Below are positions 13,464 to 25,511 of a stretch of 64,000 bases of DNA, one piece after another. Position numbers and translations under genes: made by a program. A model generated the notes under the pieces. It did not search any database and was not told the DNA's origin. It worked only from the letters and a program-made list of their open reading frames with translations. The stretch is taken from NCBI GenBank assembly GCA_020137815.1, contig CM035361.1:6048340-6112339 (forward strand), read 5' to 3'. This stretch comes from Hormiphora californensis. Its lineage: Eukaryota; Ctenophora; Tentaculata; Cydippida; Pleurobrachiidae. Every line of letters begins with the position of its first letter. The stretch's first letter is position 1.

Positions 13464-13728
13464 TGACATTCTGGCTGCAAATTGTCACCCTACACGTGAC
13501 TACTGCAGTACATGTGATTTCAAAAAAAAGGGTTCACGTGATAAATCATTGAGATATTAGCTGGTTGTAACTGGGTGTGATTATAATGTAAATCTAGAAC
13601 TGATATTATAATTCTGGGTGATTTTGATTCTAAAATTATTATTATCAGCACTTTGAAAATAAATCGCTGAATGTGAGAACTGAGAGGCATGCGATAATTT
13701 CATGTTATCATGCACCTTAGATCATGTA

Positions 13729-13901
13729 CAGTCGGACCCCGATTTAGTGGCCCCCGATTTAGTGGCACCCCGATTTAGTGACAGGATTTTTCCCCCGATC
13801 GATATAGGAAATTAATATTATTTGAACCCGATTTAGTGGCACCCCGATTTAGTGGCAGGATTTTTTTCCCCCGAGGATGCCACTAAATCGGGGTCCGACT
13901 G
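13729..13901. mobile_element. Pogo/mariner-like MITE, 173 bp
   Basis: Starts CAGTCGGACCCCGATTTAGT and ends ACTAAATCGGGGTCCGACTG, flanked on both sides by TA (13727-13728 and 13902-13903). The interior repeats ACCCCGATTTAGTGGC several times. A TA target with CAGT ends fits the Tc1/mariner/pogo group. Confidence 0.75.
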
Positions 13902-13964
13902 TAATATGATCTGAAACAACCATTCAAGTTTTGATAGAACCCACTGCTGGGCGCTGATCAAGTA

Positions 13965-14049
13965 AACAACCAATCAGAACTCGTTATTTAGGTCACGTGA
14001 CTGGTTATCAGCCAATCAGGGACCAGTATTTCCAGATTCGGTCGGTTCC
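13965..14049 (+). mobile_element. CCAAT/E-box cassette with 30-bp target duplication
   Basis: The core is bounded by 30-base direct repeats with a single mismatch (13935-13964 and 14050-14079, beginning TAGAACCCACTGCTGGG). Part of the repeat (CAAGTA) coincides with the usual left end of the cassette, so the true duplication may be about 24-30 bases. Confidence 0.8.
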
Positions 14050-14267
14050 TAGAACCCACTGCTGGGTGCTGATCAAGTAGCAGAAAAGGATTCTTAACTC
14101 GTCAATAATTTGGCTATGGTCCAATAAAATATGTAAATCCATTACTTCCATGATCTACGTCTTACGATATTATATTCAGCCTTTAGCCTTGATTGACACT
14201 TATACCAAGCTGCCAAGGATGTGGAATCATATACAGTCTGTCAGGCCAATGCTCTGACAGTATAATA

Positions 14268-14326
14268 CAGTCGGACCCCGATCGGGGTTCCGGTAAATCG
14301 GGGCCCGGTAGATCGGGATCCTACGG
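14268..14326. mobile_element. Pogo/mariner-like element fragment
   Basis: CAGTCGGACCCCGATCGGGG followed by CGGTAAATCGGGGCCC. It carries the family end but no clear opposite end. Confidence 0.45.
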
Positions 14327-14344
14327 TATCTCAGTTGGCCCTAT

Positions 14345-15135
14345 TCTACCCCGATCTTTATTAAACTTTTAAATTCAACTGATCGTCAAGTGCCTCCTGT
14401 CTACCAAACACGCTCTGTGTGTCAGCATGCAAAGTTCTTAATGCAGTGAGTAAAGGAGGGGGACTTGTAAACAATGCAGACAGGTGGGCGTGTTTCATTC
14501 TAAAGACAGACATGCTCTAGGTTCTTAAGACTGAAATATATTGTACACAATATGTGAATTCCTGAGCTAATTATGGAGCTAATATATTTCGTTTTCTATT
14601 CGGATATCGTCCTTACTTTTTGGTACACAATTTTCTTTTCTAAAGATAAAATCTCGAATAACCAAGCTGAAAATATTTGTCGTGCAATGTCAAATGACAT
14701 CACTATAATATGGGAATTTAAAAGCGTGACTTGAACCTAAAATTTTGCCTAAATCTCCCAGCCAATCACGTGGGTCAAACATGAAAGGACATGAGAAAAT
14801 ATATCTTGAAAATCACGGGAGAGGAGCGAAATAACAAAGGAATGAGAAAATCCTGCAAACTCAGGAGATTCCTTGGGCTTGGAAAAGTAGATTTTGTTTC
14901 AGTTAGTATACTCTCACTTGCAGAAGGCTACTTGGATTTTAGAATTATAGAGGGCACTTTGCTGTTGACTATCTCAAGTCTCACGTGTGTTCACTGTTCA
15001 CCGATCATGATTGACCGAATTTGGTGCAACTCACGTGTACCTCATAATTGAGAGAGCTCCAAATTAAGTTTCAGGGATCCACTCACTCAGAAGAACCGGG
15101 TGGGATTTAAAATGTGATTATTAAAATTATGATTA
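14345..15135. other. Gene-free stretch
   Basis: Ordinary-complexity AT-rich DNA. An 86-codon open frame at 14791-15051 has no recognisable features. Confidence 0.3.
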
Positions 15136-15221
15136 TTTAATGGAAAAAAAGATGGAGAGACAGCGATGGGAATGGAATAGAATGGAAGAGAGGGAGAATG
15201 GAAGAGAGGGAGAGAGAGAAC

Positions 15222-15302
<81 letters not shown>

Positions 15303-15305
15303 TAT
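15136..15305. repeat. (GA)n / (GAAA)n tract
   Basis: Purine-only tract with (GAAA)n and (GA)n segments. Confidence 0.8.
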
Positions 15306-16653
15306 TTAGTATCCACCATCAATTCGCCGCTGCTACTTGACATGAGGGGCATGGGGAAAATTAAAGGGAGAACTTTCACGAATGTTTTTTCTGCCCGGGA
15401 GAAAAAAAGTGCCCTTTTGGGAGGAAAGGAAGAGAGAGAGAGAAAGGGGAAAGAGAGAAGAGGGGCGGAACCCCCCTTTCCCAAAGCAACTCATATATTT
15501 TCCCCCTTGAACCCTAGAAAAAAACCCCAAACCCCTTTCCTTCCCACCACTCTACTCCATAGCGCTCCTCTCTCTCTCTTCTTCTTTTCTCTCTTCTTTA
15601 AAACGAAGAAGACCGACACAAACCCCCTCTAAATATTTATGGTTGAGCTTTTATCCCATTTTTTTGACCCAAATTCTTTGGGGGGGCCCTCTCTGTCCCC
15701 TTTCAATGTTTTGGGGCCCCCCCTACTAATGGGCCCACCATTAGTTTTACTATTTGGGGGGAATTTTAAAAAGAAGACATTTGTTTGGGCGCGGGGAAAA
15801 GAGAGAGGGGAGAAGAAAAGAGCGAAGAGGAGAAGAAAAGAGAGAGGGGAAACATAAGTAGAGGGAATTATCGTGCCCTCGACCCCCAGCAGGGGTTTTA
15901 GAGGGGTAAAATGATTGGGTTCATAAAAAACTGATCACAGCTCCCCAAAAGACAAGAAAGTCTGGGTATTGGGGAAAAATGGGAAAGGCCCACCCAACCG
16001 TGCCTAGGGGCTTCCCCAATTTTTCCGGGCTCACACCAGACCCAAACCCCAAATTTCTGGTGTCCCCCTTTTGTGGTTTCTCATTAAACCTAGATAGATT
16101 AACTCTTTCTCTCTCATATTCGGAAAAAACCCGACGGGAAACCCAATTTTTTGGGAAATTGATTTTCCATAAATTTTACAAAAATTGCAGTTTTTTGTTC
16201 TCTCTCCCCCGCGATCTCTCGCGATTTTATCAAACCGTTTTTCCCCGTTTCGCAAAAAATTTAATGGCATTAAATTCTAAAAACCCCCCGAGGGAAATTT
16301 CCCAAAATTTGAGTCCCCTCTCGTGAGATATTATAAATTTCGGGGGGAGTTTTTCCAAATAACAACAACCACCCTCAAACACGGGGGAGGTTTTGGTTTA
16401 TGTTTAAAATTATGAACCCTATACCCTTTGGGGTTCCCCATCTAAAATTCAGATTAAGGAATGATAAAGTCACAAAAAACATATTTTGGCAACAACACAA
16501 AAAATGCCTAGTGTGGGAAAAAAGGGGCACCCCGGGGGGCCCGTATCGGAGAAATGGGGGCAAATTTGGAACAAGTAATTACCCCCTCCTTTGAACTGTC
16601 TATGAGTTTTTAAGGAGGTGTTTCTCTCTCCCCCCCTCTCTTTATCTCTCTCT

Positions 16654-16691
<38 letters not shown>

Positions 16692-18560
16692 CTCCTCTCC
16701 CCTCCCGGGCTTTTCTCTCTCCTCCTCTCTCTCTCTCATTCGCCAGGGGAAATTAAAAAACCCAAAGCTGTTAAATGGATTTCCTAGCTTGGGAGGGTTT
16801 CTTTAGTAAAAAAAACGATAACAGGCAAAAAACTCCCGTAAAATTGAAGAACGATAAGAAAAGGGGAAGAGGGGAAGAGAGATAAAAGAGAGGGGGAAGA
16901 GAAGAGGAGAGAGAGGGGAGCGAGAGAGAGAAGGGGAGAGGAGAAAAGCGGAAATGAGAGAGGGGAGAGGAGGAGAAAAGGGAGGGAAGAGAGGGAGAAG
17001 AGAAAGAGAGAAAAGAAGAGAGAGAGGAAGAGAGAGAGAGAAAAGAGAGAGAGAGAGAGAAGGAGAGGCTAGAAAATAGTCAAATCGTAAGAACTAAAAC
17101 TGGTAAAATATTGAAAACGTCAAAACCGTCCGGGAACTAAAAAGTGCACTGACCCCCTACTTTCCAGGCATAAATCATGCTTGCCCTCCGTTCGTTCTTT
17201 TAATAACAAAAGAGTGAAAACTATTATTTTGGTAATCCCAGTGCATTATATTATTCATGTACCTGTCGGATCATACCGCTTTCATCCTCCCTCTTCAGCT
17301 GAATGGGGGGGGGGGGGGGGGCCCTGGGGGGGGGGGGGGGGGGGTGCACTGGTGTCTCATAAGAAAATTATAAAATATTATTCGGAGCTGAATAGGCTCA
17401 GTTACAAGATGATCGGAAAAGGAATATAGCGTGTGTTACACACACGGATTCCGTCCTGATCTCCATCTTACCTTTTAACACCCATTCCCTGGCCCTATAA
17501 TTTCACCACCGATTGATAAACGACAAACGACAAACAAATTTAACTAGCCTAATTGGAAAAAGAAACTGCCACACAGTCGACAAACTGACAACATGATATC
17601 ATCACTCTGACAAAGTGACATTTTACAATTTCACAGTCGACTGACAAACTGACAACTCCAAATAAAAACTGCTTTCTTTTGCACTGCAAACGACTTTTTT
17701 TGTCACACGAAAAAAACTGACTTTTGTCACCCAAAGACAAACTAAGTTCTGCAAAATGACAAACCCCCTGACAAAAAGAAACCCCACTGTACGTTGATCC
17801 ATCTCATTCGCCCATCCCCGGGGAGGTGCAGTAGAAAAGAAAAGGAGTATTGACCGTCGTGAAACACGGTTTTTTTCCCGACCTCATCAAAAATCTGAAA
17901 AGGAGGGGGATTGTCAGGGTGGGGGAGAGAGAAGAGAAGAATTGGAAGGGGGGTTGGAACCTTAACACACCTAGAAAAAATCACCTAGGGGTGCTAAAAA
18001 ATGTCGAAAGAAGTTGGATTAGACTGAAGAACATTCGAAAGATTATTTGGGAGTTTGAGGTTTCATTCCGATTTATGGGATCGTAAACCTAATTTGGATA
18101 AAAAAAAACTGACTTTGTCATTTGGACAAATTTTGCGAAAAACAGGATTATTGGATTAATTCAAAATCTCCAATGGAATGGAAAGCAGCTTTTTCAAATT
18201 TTTTTACCTTTTTTCAAATTTAATTACCCCTTGTTTGTTATTCGGGTTTCAAAAATTGGGAGAGGGAAATGGGGCCAATTTTTGGTTTTACAGGAAAAAC
18301 ATTTCTTTTTAATTTTGACAATGGTTTTCCAAAACGCCCAAGGGGGATGAAAGCGATAAAATCACAAAAAAAGAAAATAGGGCAAAGGGAAAAAAAAAAA
18401 GAAAAAGGAAAAGAAAAAGAGGAAAAGAGAGGGGGGGAAGGGAAAAAAAAAGGGGGGGGTTTTTTTTGTTTTTTTTGGGGGCCCCTTTTTTTTCTTTTCG
18501 TTTTTTTAAAAACTTAGCCGTTTCCCTATACGGTGAAATCAAAAATTATAAACTCCCCCC
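15306..18560. other. Probable low-quality block with purine/pyrimidine tracts
   Basis: Dense stacked homopolymers (for example 17307-17344 and 18393-18512) and purine-only segments (16850-17070). The short GACAAACTGACAA-type repeat around 17520-17770 is the only structured signal. No exon can be supported. Confidence 0.5.
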
Positions 18561-18589
18561 TTTTAAATCTAACCCCATTTCAAATGTTC

Positions 18590-18782
18590 TCATTCACATA
18601 ATGAACTCACCATTTTCAATGTTCTCATTCACATAATGAACTCACCATTTTCAATGTTCTCATTCACATAATCTGAACTCACCATTTTCAATGTTCTCAT
18701 TCACATAATGAACTCACCATTTTCAATGTTCTCATTCACATAATGAACTCACCATTTTCAATGTTCTCATTCACATAATTAT
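18590..18782. repeat. 35-bp minisatellite, about 5.5 copies
   Basis: Tandem units of AATGTTCTCATTCACATAAT plus GAACTCACCATTTTC, nearly identical. Confidence 0.85.
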
Positions 18783-19730
18783 GAAAACTCCTAAAAAGTT
18801 GGTTGCTATCATTTGTATTTTTACCCCTCCCACCTCTCCTGCCCCTCCCTTCTCTTCCAGCGGTGACAACGTGAGAAAGGGTCCACAGGGAAAGGGCCAC
18901 AGATATCCAACTCGTCATGTGATCATGTTACTCCTTCATAAACTAAAACATTGCTCCTTCATAAAATGATAAGGTAAAACTAGGTCTTATAAGATTTACG
19001 TTCGGTTAAAATAATTTATTTGCAATTGATGCTTATTAGCAGTTCAACAAAGGCCCAGAAAGGTCCCTATTGGCACTTAGCAAAAAGAAAGCCTAAAAAG
19101 TGACACCGAACGGGCAATTGAATCAAGATTCAACTATTCTGATGCGATTATAACAACTCATAGAAAAAAGGGGTGCCACTATAAATAGTAAGACGTATAT
19201 TATATTATATCATATATAAGCATATTAACAAACTAAACCCCTACAATTCCAACTTCGGGTCGGGCGAGGGGAAGCTTGCCTTTTGCGAACATATTATATT
19301 ATATAAGCATACGATAAGAAGCTAGATGTCGATATAAAGTGCATTAATAATCCGAGGTTGAGAGTCATGGGGTGATCCCTACAATCCTGCCCATGAAGAA
19401 TTTCAAAGCTTGGAAAGACCTTTCCTCCGGTATATAGATTGAGAGATATAATGGAATTAAACTACCCCTTGATTCTCACTACCTACCACACATCCATCCC
19501 CCCCGGTAAATTAAACAGAATGCGTTCTATATAATGATCCTTACGGCATATTTTGACATCAGATATAAAATATATTCAGTGCTCACTGCTCAGTCGCTCA
19601 AGCAGAGGAATCAATGATCAAATCATTAAAAGCTAAAATATTGTTCTTTCTAGAAGCTCTGAAGTGGACCTATAGTAAAAGAGCAGTATAACGAGTTGTA
19701 AAAAGCAATGCTGGGGGCATCACATTGATA
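18783..19730. other. Gene-free stretch
   Basis: Includes AT-rich TATATTATAT words at 19190-19310. No exon recognised. Confidence 0.3.
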
Positions 19731-19732
19731 GT

Positions 19733-19784
19733 TACCATGGTAACACAACGATACAGCTGTATTACCATGGTAACGATTACTATG
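19733..19784. promoter_or_regulatory. Two X-box-like palindromes (candidate RFX sites)
   Basis: The palindrome GTTACCATGGTAAC and the closely similar TTACCATGGTAACG occur about 37 bases apart. GTTNCC-AT-GGNAAC is the established consensus for RFX factors. Whether these are bound, or are the ends of a small inverted-repeat element, cannot be told from sequence. Confidence 0.4.
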
Positions 19785-20079
19785 TGTTACTATATAATAG
19801 AACGATTAACAAATGACCAATGTGGCTGCAATATAAGTTCCCTCACTGAAAAGAGGACACATGATCAGCTGTTATACAGATCTATCGACTCTGTTATACC
19901 CCACCCAAAGCAATTCATTTCCCCAACAATCGGTGTTCTCTGCAAAAGAATATATATAAAAGAGCTCGCCCCGCCGTGATCATATTCGCTAAGTAGATGA
20001 TGACATAACATCTTGAGGTTAAAATAACCGGCGATCTCATGTCAGAGCTATGGGTTTTTTTTCTCACACTCTCACATCA

Positions 20080-20173
20080 GGAACCGACCGAAACAAGTAA
20101 ACAACCAATCAGAACTCGTTATTTAGGTCACGTGACTGGTTATCAGCCAATCAGGGACCAGTATTTCGGTTCC
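20080..20173 (+). mobile_element. CCAAT/E-box cassette
   Basis: Runs from GGAACCGACCGAAACAAGTA to CAGTATTTCGGTTCC. The ends are inverted repeats; the right end lacks the CTGATTCGG segment. Confidence 0.8.
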
Positions 20174-21240
20174 TGATCGTAATATTGTGCTGGTTGTTAA
20201 AACTGCTGCACAGTCAGCTATAAAAAGTGATGCCCCGCAATATATTACGTTGTTGATCTATGTTTCAGATCCAGAAAATATTATTCTGCGTAGTAGCTGG
20301 GGGCGGATCAGGGGATCAGGCCGGGGGAGTTGAGAAGAAGGAGGGCGAGGAGTTGGAATTAGTATGGTCATTAAGACCCTTATATAATGATCCGCAAAAT
20401 CCCACGGGATCCAAGAATCCTTGTTGACCCGTTCCATTCCAGTGCGACGATTAGAGATATTCAATAATAGTAGTATGCGTTATAGTAATAGATCACTTGA
20501 CTATCACGTATCCCGTCGGCAGTTTGTCCCTCATGAAATTGCTCAAGCGGAACAAATGTCGGTATAGAATGAACTCATTCTTTAAGTTCTGTCTGATTAT
20601 CTTTAGTAGCTGCTAAGCGGCATTAATTAAGACAAAGATTGAGTCTGAGTAGTCTAATGATAGGAGTCTAGTTTTGGTTGAGTTAGGATTATATAATCCT
20701 AGATATCCTCTAGACTCTGTGTAAGTATACTTACTAAGAGAGTCTATAGAACAAAGATATATACTCTTCTCGTCCTAGTCTGTCCCTAGATCATAGTGCC
20801 ACATTAGTCCACTCGTCGTCTGGGTAGTATCACCCACACAGCTCTATAGCGTCTGAGTAGTACATAGTACCTGTCTTCTTCTTCTTCTTCTATGAGTGTC
20901 GACTGTCGGGTGTGCAGTAACCCTAAACAACTATCACAGCTTTCGTCATTGCGATAGTAGTACACACTTGAGCAGTATAGTAGTACTTGAGCAGAGCTGC
21001 ACCAGAGAATCAGACCGTTTATACTGATCGCTGAGAGCTGATCTGTAGACCTATATTTTGCAGAACTACGCAATAGTATCTAACTGTGTGGGGGCGGGTA
21101 GGAAGATGCTATACAATATGTCAAAATAAGACGAGACTGGGATCATCTGGAACATATAATGTCTGAGTATGTGTGTTTTAGTAGGTAGGTGCGAAATTCA
21201 GAGGTAGGAATCCAGCGCCAGACCTGGTACTTGAAACGCT
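20174..21240. other. Gene-free stretch
   Basis: Ordinary complexity. A short (CTT)n at about 20877-20891 is the only repeat. Confidence 0.3.
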
Positions 21241-21242
21241 CA

Positions 21243-21340
21243 GACCGAATCAGGTAATACTGGTCACTGATTGGCTGATGACTAGTCATGTGACCTAAAT
21301 AACGAGTTCTGATTGGTTGATTACTTGTTTCGGTCGGTTC
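21243..21340 (-). mobile_element. CCAAT/E-box cassette, minus orientation
   Basis: Reverse-complement copy with ATTGGCTGAT and GATTGGTTGA (inverted CCAAT boxes). Its E-box is changed to GTCATGTGAC, so this copy has lost the perfect CACGTG. Confidence 0.75.
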
Positions 21341-21468
21341 CTGGGCTCAGAACTGGATTCGGGGAACTCATAACACCGGAAAACATCCAAATTGAATTTA
21401 GGATGACGGGGGATTTAGACCACATCAATTTTGGCGCACAAGATAAAAATATGATGAGATGAGCGGGA

Positions 21469-21576
21469 ACCGACCGACATGACACAAGTAAACAACCAAT
21501 CAGAACTCGTTATTTAGGTCACGTGACTGGTTATCAGCCAATCAGGGACCAGTATTTCCTGCTTAGTTCGGTTCTG
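21469..21576 (+). mobile_element. CCAAT/E-box cassette with 14-bp target duplication
   Basis: Flanked by TGAGATGAGCGGGA (21455-21468) and TGAGATGAGCAGGA (21577-21590), one mismatch. Contains both CCAAT boxes and GTCACGTGAC. Confidence 0.8.
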
Positions 21577-21710
21577 TGAGATGAGCAGGATTGTAGTCAA
21601 ATGGTAGGGTGAGACAAAAGATAAACGAAACAGAAGAAATGAAGTTGAAGTAAAGTATTTAAATTTCCTAATTTGGGTGTGCACCTCTTGACAAGCACTG
21701 AAGTAAACTG

Positions 21711-21714
<4 letters not shown>

Positions 21715-21798
<84 letters not shown>

Positions 21799-21836
21799 GT
21801 TCTCTCTCTCGTTCTCTCTCTCTCTCGTTCTCTCTC

Positions 21837-21910
<74 letters not shown>

Positions 21911-21930
21911 CCTTCTCTCTCTCCCTTCTG
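21715..21930. repeat. (CT)n microsatellite, about 200 bp
   Basis: Long (CT)n run interrupted by CGTTCT words. Confidence 0.9.
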
Positions 21931-21989
21931 ACGAGTCGTTCTTTTCTCTATTTTTCTGTCAGCCCACTTATCTAACAAGCAACGTATTA

Positions 21990-22105
21990 GACAACTGATA
22001 GCTCAGCTGATAGCTCAGCTGGTATAGTAGCTCCCCCTCCATATTATATGACAACCGATAGCTCAGCTGGTATAGTAGCTCCCCCTCTATATTATATGAC
22101 AGCTG
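21990..22105 (+). repeat. Tandem duplication carrying tRNA A-box-like sequence
   Basis: GATAGCTCAGCTGGTATAGT followed by AGCTCCCCCTC occurs twice, about 52 bases apart. TAGCTCAGCTGG matches a polymerase III A box as found in tRNA D arms. No convincing B box or cloverleaf follows, so this is not called as a tRNA; a tRNA-derived SINE remnant is possible. Confidence 0.4.
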
Positions 22106-22461
22106 ATGTTCTAAACGATTAGGGAAGATAAAGATGCAAAAGGGGCTCCCCAAGTAGAGGGAGAGAGAGAATCAAGAATGCTATCATAAACGATACAGAA
22201 TCTGAGAATCAGTTGCGGATGCCGATGAGTCTACAGAGTCCTCGAACTAGCTCAAGTGACTGATCTGTAACTGTACAAACTAACTTATCCAGTAACTGAC
22301 AAATATTGTCTATAAAGTATAAGTCCGCATTACATAGGCCGTCGAACTTTTACTCTCTTTTTCTTGATCCTCTTCGATGATTTTTTTCAGACCCTCGATC
22401 CAGCTTGGATTTCCTTTCGTCATCAGAAAGTTTCCGCCACAGTTAGGTACCATGATCTCAG

Positions 22462-22556
22462 CAGGACCGAATCAGGAATACTGGTCCCTGATTGGCTGAT
22501 AACTAGTCACGTGACCTAAATAACGAGTTCTGATTGGTTGTTTACTTGTTTCGGTC
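22462..22556 (-). mobile_element. CCAAT/E-box cassette, minus orientation, 16-bp target duplication
   Basis: Perfect direct repeats GGTACCATGATCTCAG lie at 22446-22461 and 22557-22572. The core keeps inverted CCAAT boxes and GTCACGTGAC. Confidence 0.85.
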
Positions 22557-22574
22557 GGTACCATGATCTCAGGA

Positions 22575-24405
22575 ACTGCCTTGGATACTTTACCAGAGTG
22601 ATATTATTCAGTATCATAATTTGAATGTTGATATCTCTCTCTCCATCTTCTTCAGGAATTCCTACTGCCAGCGCGGTACTCAGGAGCTGTAAGAATGCGG
22701 TAACCTAGCAACAAAGATCGGGAATTTAAGACAGGAGTTTACAAGGTATCGTTAGTGTTTCTGACCAAGAATTCAAAGCGAAGTGCAAAAAGAGAGGAAC
22801 TGGGATAAATCCCCCTCCCCCTCCCATTCACCAACAATACAGTGATTTAGGACGAATGATCCATGAATGGAGATCAGGGAGTCAAGTATCAATTAGAAGG
22901 GAAAACACAATCACTGCGAGGGATAGAGATATCAGTACCCATTGTTCAAGGTCCACATTCTTGCAGGAAAAAAGGGGGCTGCAATAAATTTTACACGTAA
23001 AATAGAGCTTCTCTGCGGTTACGAATGACCATATGAATGGGCCAAGATGATACTATATTATATTCTATCGAACTCTTTAACAAATATATCTGATAAAAAA
23101 GTGTAAGAAGGGGCTGCCTGGCACACATGCAAACATAAACACAGTACAGTGCTGCACGTATATCATGTTATATTACATATCAACATGTTATTATATCAAT
23201 GCGGTATTAATTTGATCATTATCGCGTCCGGAAGAATGATGATATAGGCAACGATGCATGAAGTTGAGCGGATATCATACGATTATTAGGGGCGATAGAA
23301 TTCCGAGCTCCGGATATAATGTTTTAATATATTATTTTATATCAAGAATTACAAAACTTTATATGTAAATTGAGTTAGTGGGTGCGAGAATGACAAATTG
23401 TTAAAAATTGTTACAAACATAGCAATGACGATCACTTTCAGCTAAGTTACAGTTCATGCAAACTACCGAAGAGACATTCTGGCGGTGTTCCGAGGCAGAT
23501 ATATCTTAGCTCAGAATCACTGGACCGAAGAGAGATCAGTTTAAGATTTACGAAGGAATTTCCAGCATAACAGCACAGTTCATAATAGGTAAATGAGTTG
23601 TTGAGGGGGACCAACAAGATAGATAAGCTGCCCCAGTTTTGAAGACATAGGAAAAGTTTCAGTATGGCGTCGTAAAGCTCTTGCCTAGGTGCAGCTAATG
23701 ACTCAAGATGTTGCAATTGCCTAAGGACTCGAGATGCATCTAAGGAGTAAGGACTCAGGATGCTGCCTATGGAGTAAGGACTCAAGATATTGACGGGCAT
23801 TACATATATGCTAGCTGATAAATTGATTCAATGAATTTTCAATAAAAGGATATATTGGGATAATTATTTTTTTGTGGCCTTTGATCTTTCTACTATGGGG
23901 ATAAAGCACAGGTATTTATCCCTACAAATCCCACCAAGAACCTGTAGGCAAACGGCATAGCAAAGCGAAACACGTCATATATAATAGCTATGATATATGC
24001 TTAACGGAACTATTGTTGATCTACCGAAATGACGGTGTGAGCCCCCCTCCTTCCTCTCCTCTACTGTCGGGAGCTAATCAGCGACAGGCACAGGATGATG
24101 GCGGGCCGGGGGAATCTCTCCAGCTCTGGAGTATTTGACGTAGAAAACTACTGCGGGGGTATTATAAACTATAATTGGAAAAGAGTTAGGCTGCATAAAT
24201 CAATTATTAAAGTTCCCGCGGGTTTATCTTCGTTGGAAGAAAACACAAGTTTATTAAATCCGAGCACCATTTACAGATCACATAACAAGTATTATATTGA
24301 GATTTGAGAACTCACAACTTTAGGCCAGAGAGAGAGCTATGAGAGAGGGCTAGAAATCAGAGAGAGATATGAGCGTGGAGCACTAACTGGGCAGGCTTTT
24401 CACTT
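22575..24405. other. Gene-free stretch
   Basis: Ordinary complexity. The minus-strand 117-codon open frame at 23447-23800 contains a GGAGTAAGGACTCA direct repeat and has no recognisable domain. Confidence 0.3.
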
Positions 24406-24435
24406 TATGACCTCCACTCACAGCTCAGGAAAGAT

Positions 24436-24567
24436 GTGGAATTCGATAAACTCTGTGTGATGAGAGAGAGTTTGTAGTATGAAAATACCCTTACATATAC
24501 TGCATTCGATAAACTCTGTGTCTTGTGAGAGAGAGTTTGTAGTATGAAAATACCCTTACATATATAC
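24436..24567. repeat. Tandem duplication of about 65 bp
   Basis: TTCGATAAACTCTGTGTG... to ...TACCCTTACATATA occurs twice in tandem with few changes. Confidence 0.7.
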
Positions 24568-24750
24568 AGCTGTGTTGCATACTCGGCAGCGGTGGGAGAA
24601 GGGGTGCAATAAAGGGAAGAGATGAAGTGATAGAGTAGGAGAGAGACAGAGAGAGAGGGTGCGAGAGAGGGAGTGAGATTGATAGCAAAAAGTTGGAGCG
24701 AGAAAGTCCCAAAAAGAGTAACAGGTCTACAGCAATGAATGATATCTCTT

Positions 24751-25503
24751 GGGGGGTACGTCACCTTTTTTTTGCCCACATTTGCCCACATTTGCCCACA
24801 TGGGCAAACTGAAATCTCAAAAAACAGGTATAATGTGGGCAAAGTGGGCAAAAAGTGGGCAAAAATATTATAAGCATCAAAACTTTACCAGAAAACCCTC
24901 TGTGACAAATGTTTTTCACCTCTAATGTCTTCCAAGAGGTCCCCTCTATCGATTCCAACCGATAATTGATGTACTTACTTATAACTTAGGGTTGATAAGG
25001 CTCCATGTCCGACTGGACAAAAGTGGGCAAAAAATTTTGGCAAAATTAGGCAAAGGCCAGTGATTTTTCGTCATTTTGGGGCTATTTAGGGAACTGATAC
25101 ATAACAAAGGTTTTCCACTTGCATTGTACTCCAATGGGGTCCCAGAAAAACCAGAAAAATTTTCCACTCCAATCATGTGAGAAACGTGCCTAAAATGACC
25201 AATTTTCCTAATTTTGCCAACATATTTTGCCCATTTTTCACAGTTGGATATGGAGCCTTATCAACCCTGAGCAAATAAATTATCGGTTGGAATCGATAGG
25301 GGGACCTCTAGGAGGACATTGGTGGTGAAAAACCTTTGTCACAGACGATTACCTGGTTGATAGCATATATTTTTTATGGATTTAAATTTTTTGCCTACTT
25401 TTGCCTACTTTTGCCTACTTTTGCCCACTTTTGCCCATGTGGGCAAATTCAAAATTTAAGAATAATGTGGGCAGTGGGCAAAAAAAAAGGTGACGTACCC
25501 CCC
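24751..25503. mobile_element. Non-autonomous hAT-like fold-back element, 753 bp
   Basis: Begins GGGGGGTACGTCACCTTTTT and ends with the inverted copy AAAAAGGTGACGTACCCCCC. It is flanked by perfect 8-base direct repeats TATCTCTT (24743-24750 and 25504-25511). Inside, GCCCAC-rich repeats and a segment containing ATCGATTCCAACCG are also mirrored, so most of the element can fold on itself. An 8-bp duplication fits the hAT superfamily; no transposase is present. Confidence 0.75.
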
Positions 25504-25511
25504 TATCTCTT

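Noticed and set aside
21990-22105. tRNA gene
   Set aside because: Only an A-box-like segment is present; no acceptor stem pairing, anticodon arm or B box could be found.
20080-22556. Interpreting the CCAAT/E-box cassettes as ordinary gene promoters
   Set aside because: The copies have flanking target duplications and occur in introns and gene-free DNA, so they are inserted repeats first; promoter activity is only a hypothesis.
23447-23800. 117-codon minus-strand open frame
   Set aside because: It has no recognisable domain or splice context and its start contains a DNA direct repeat; possible but unsupported.
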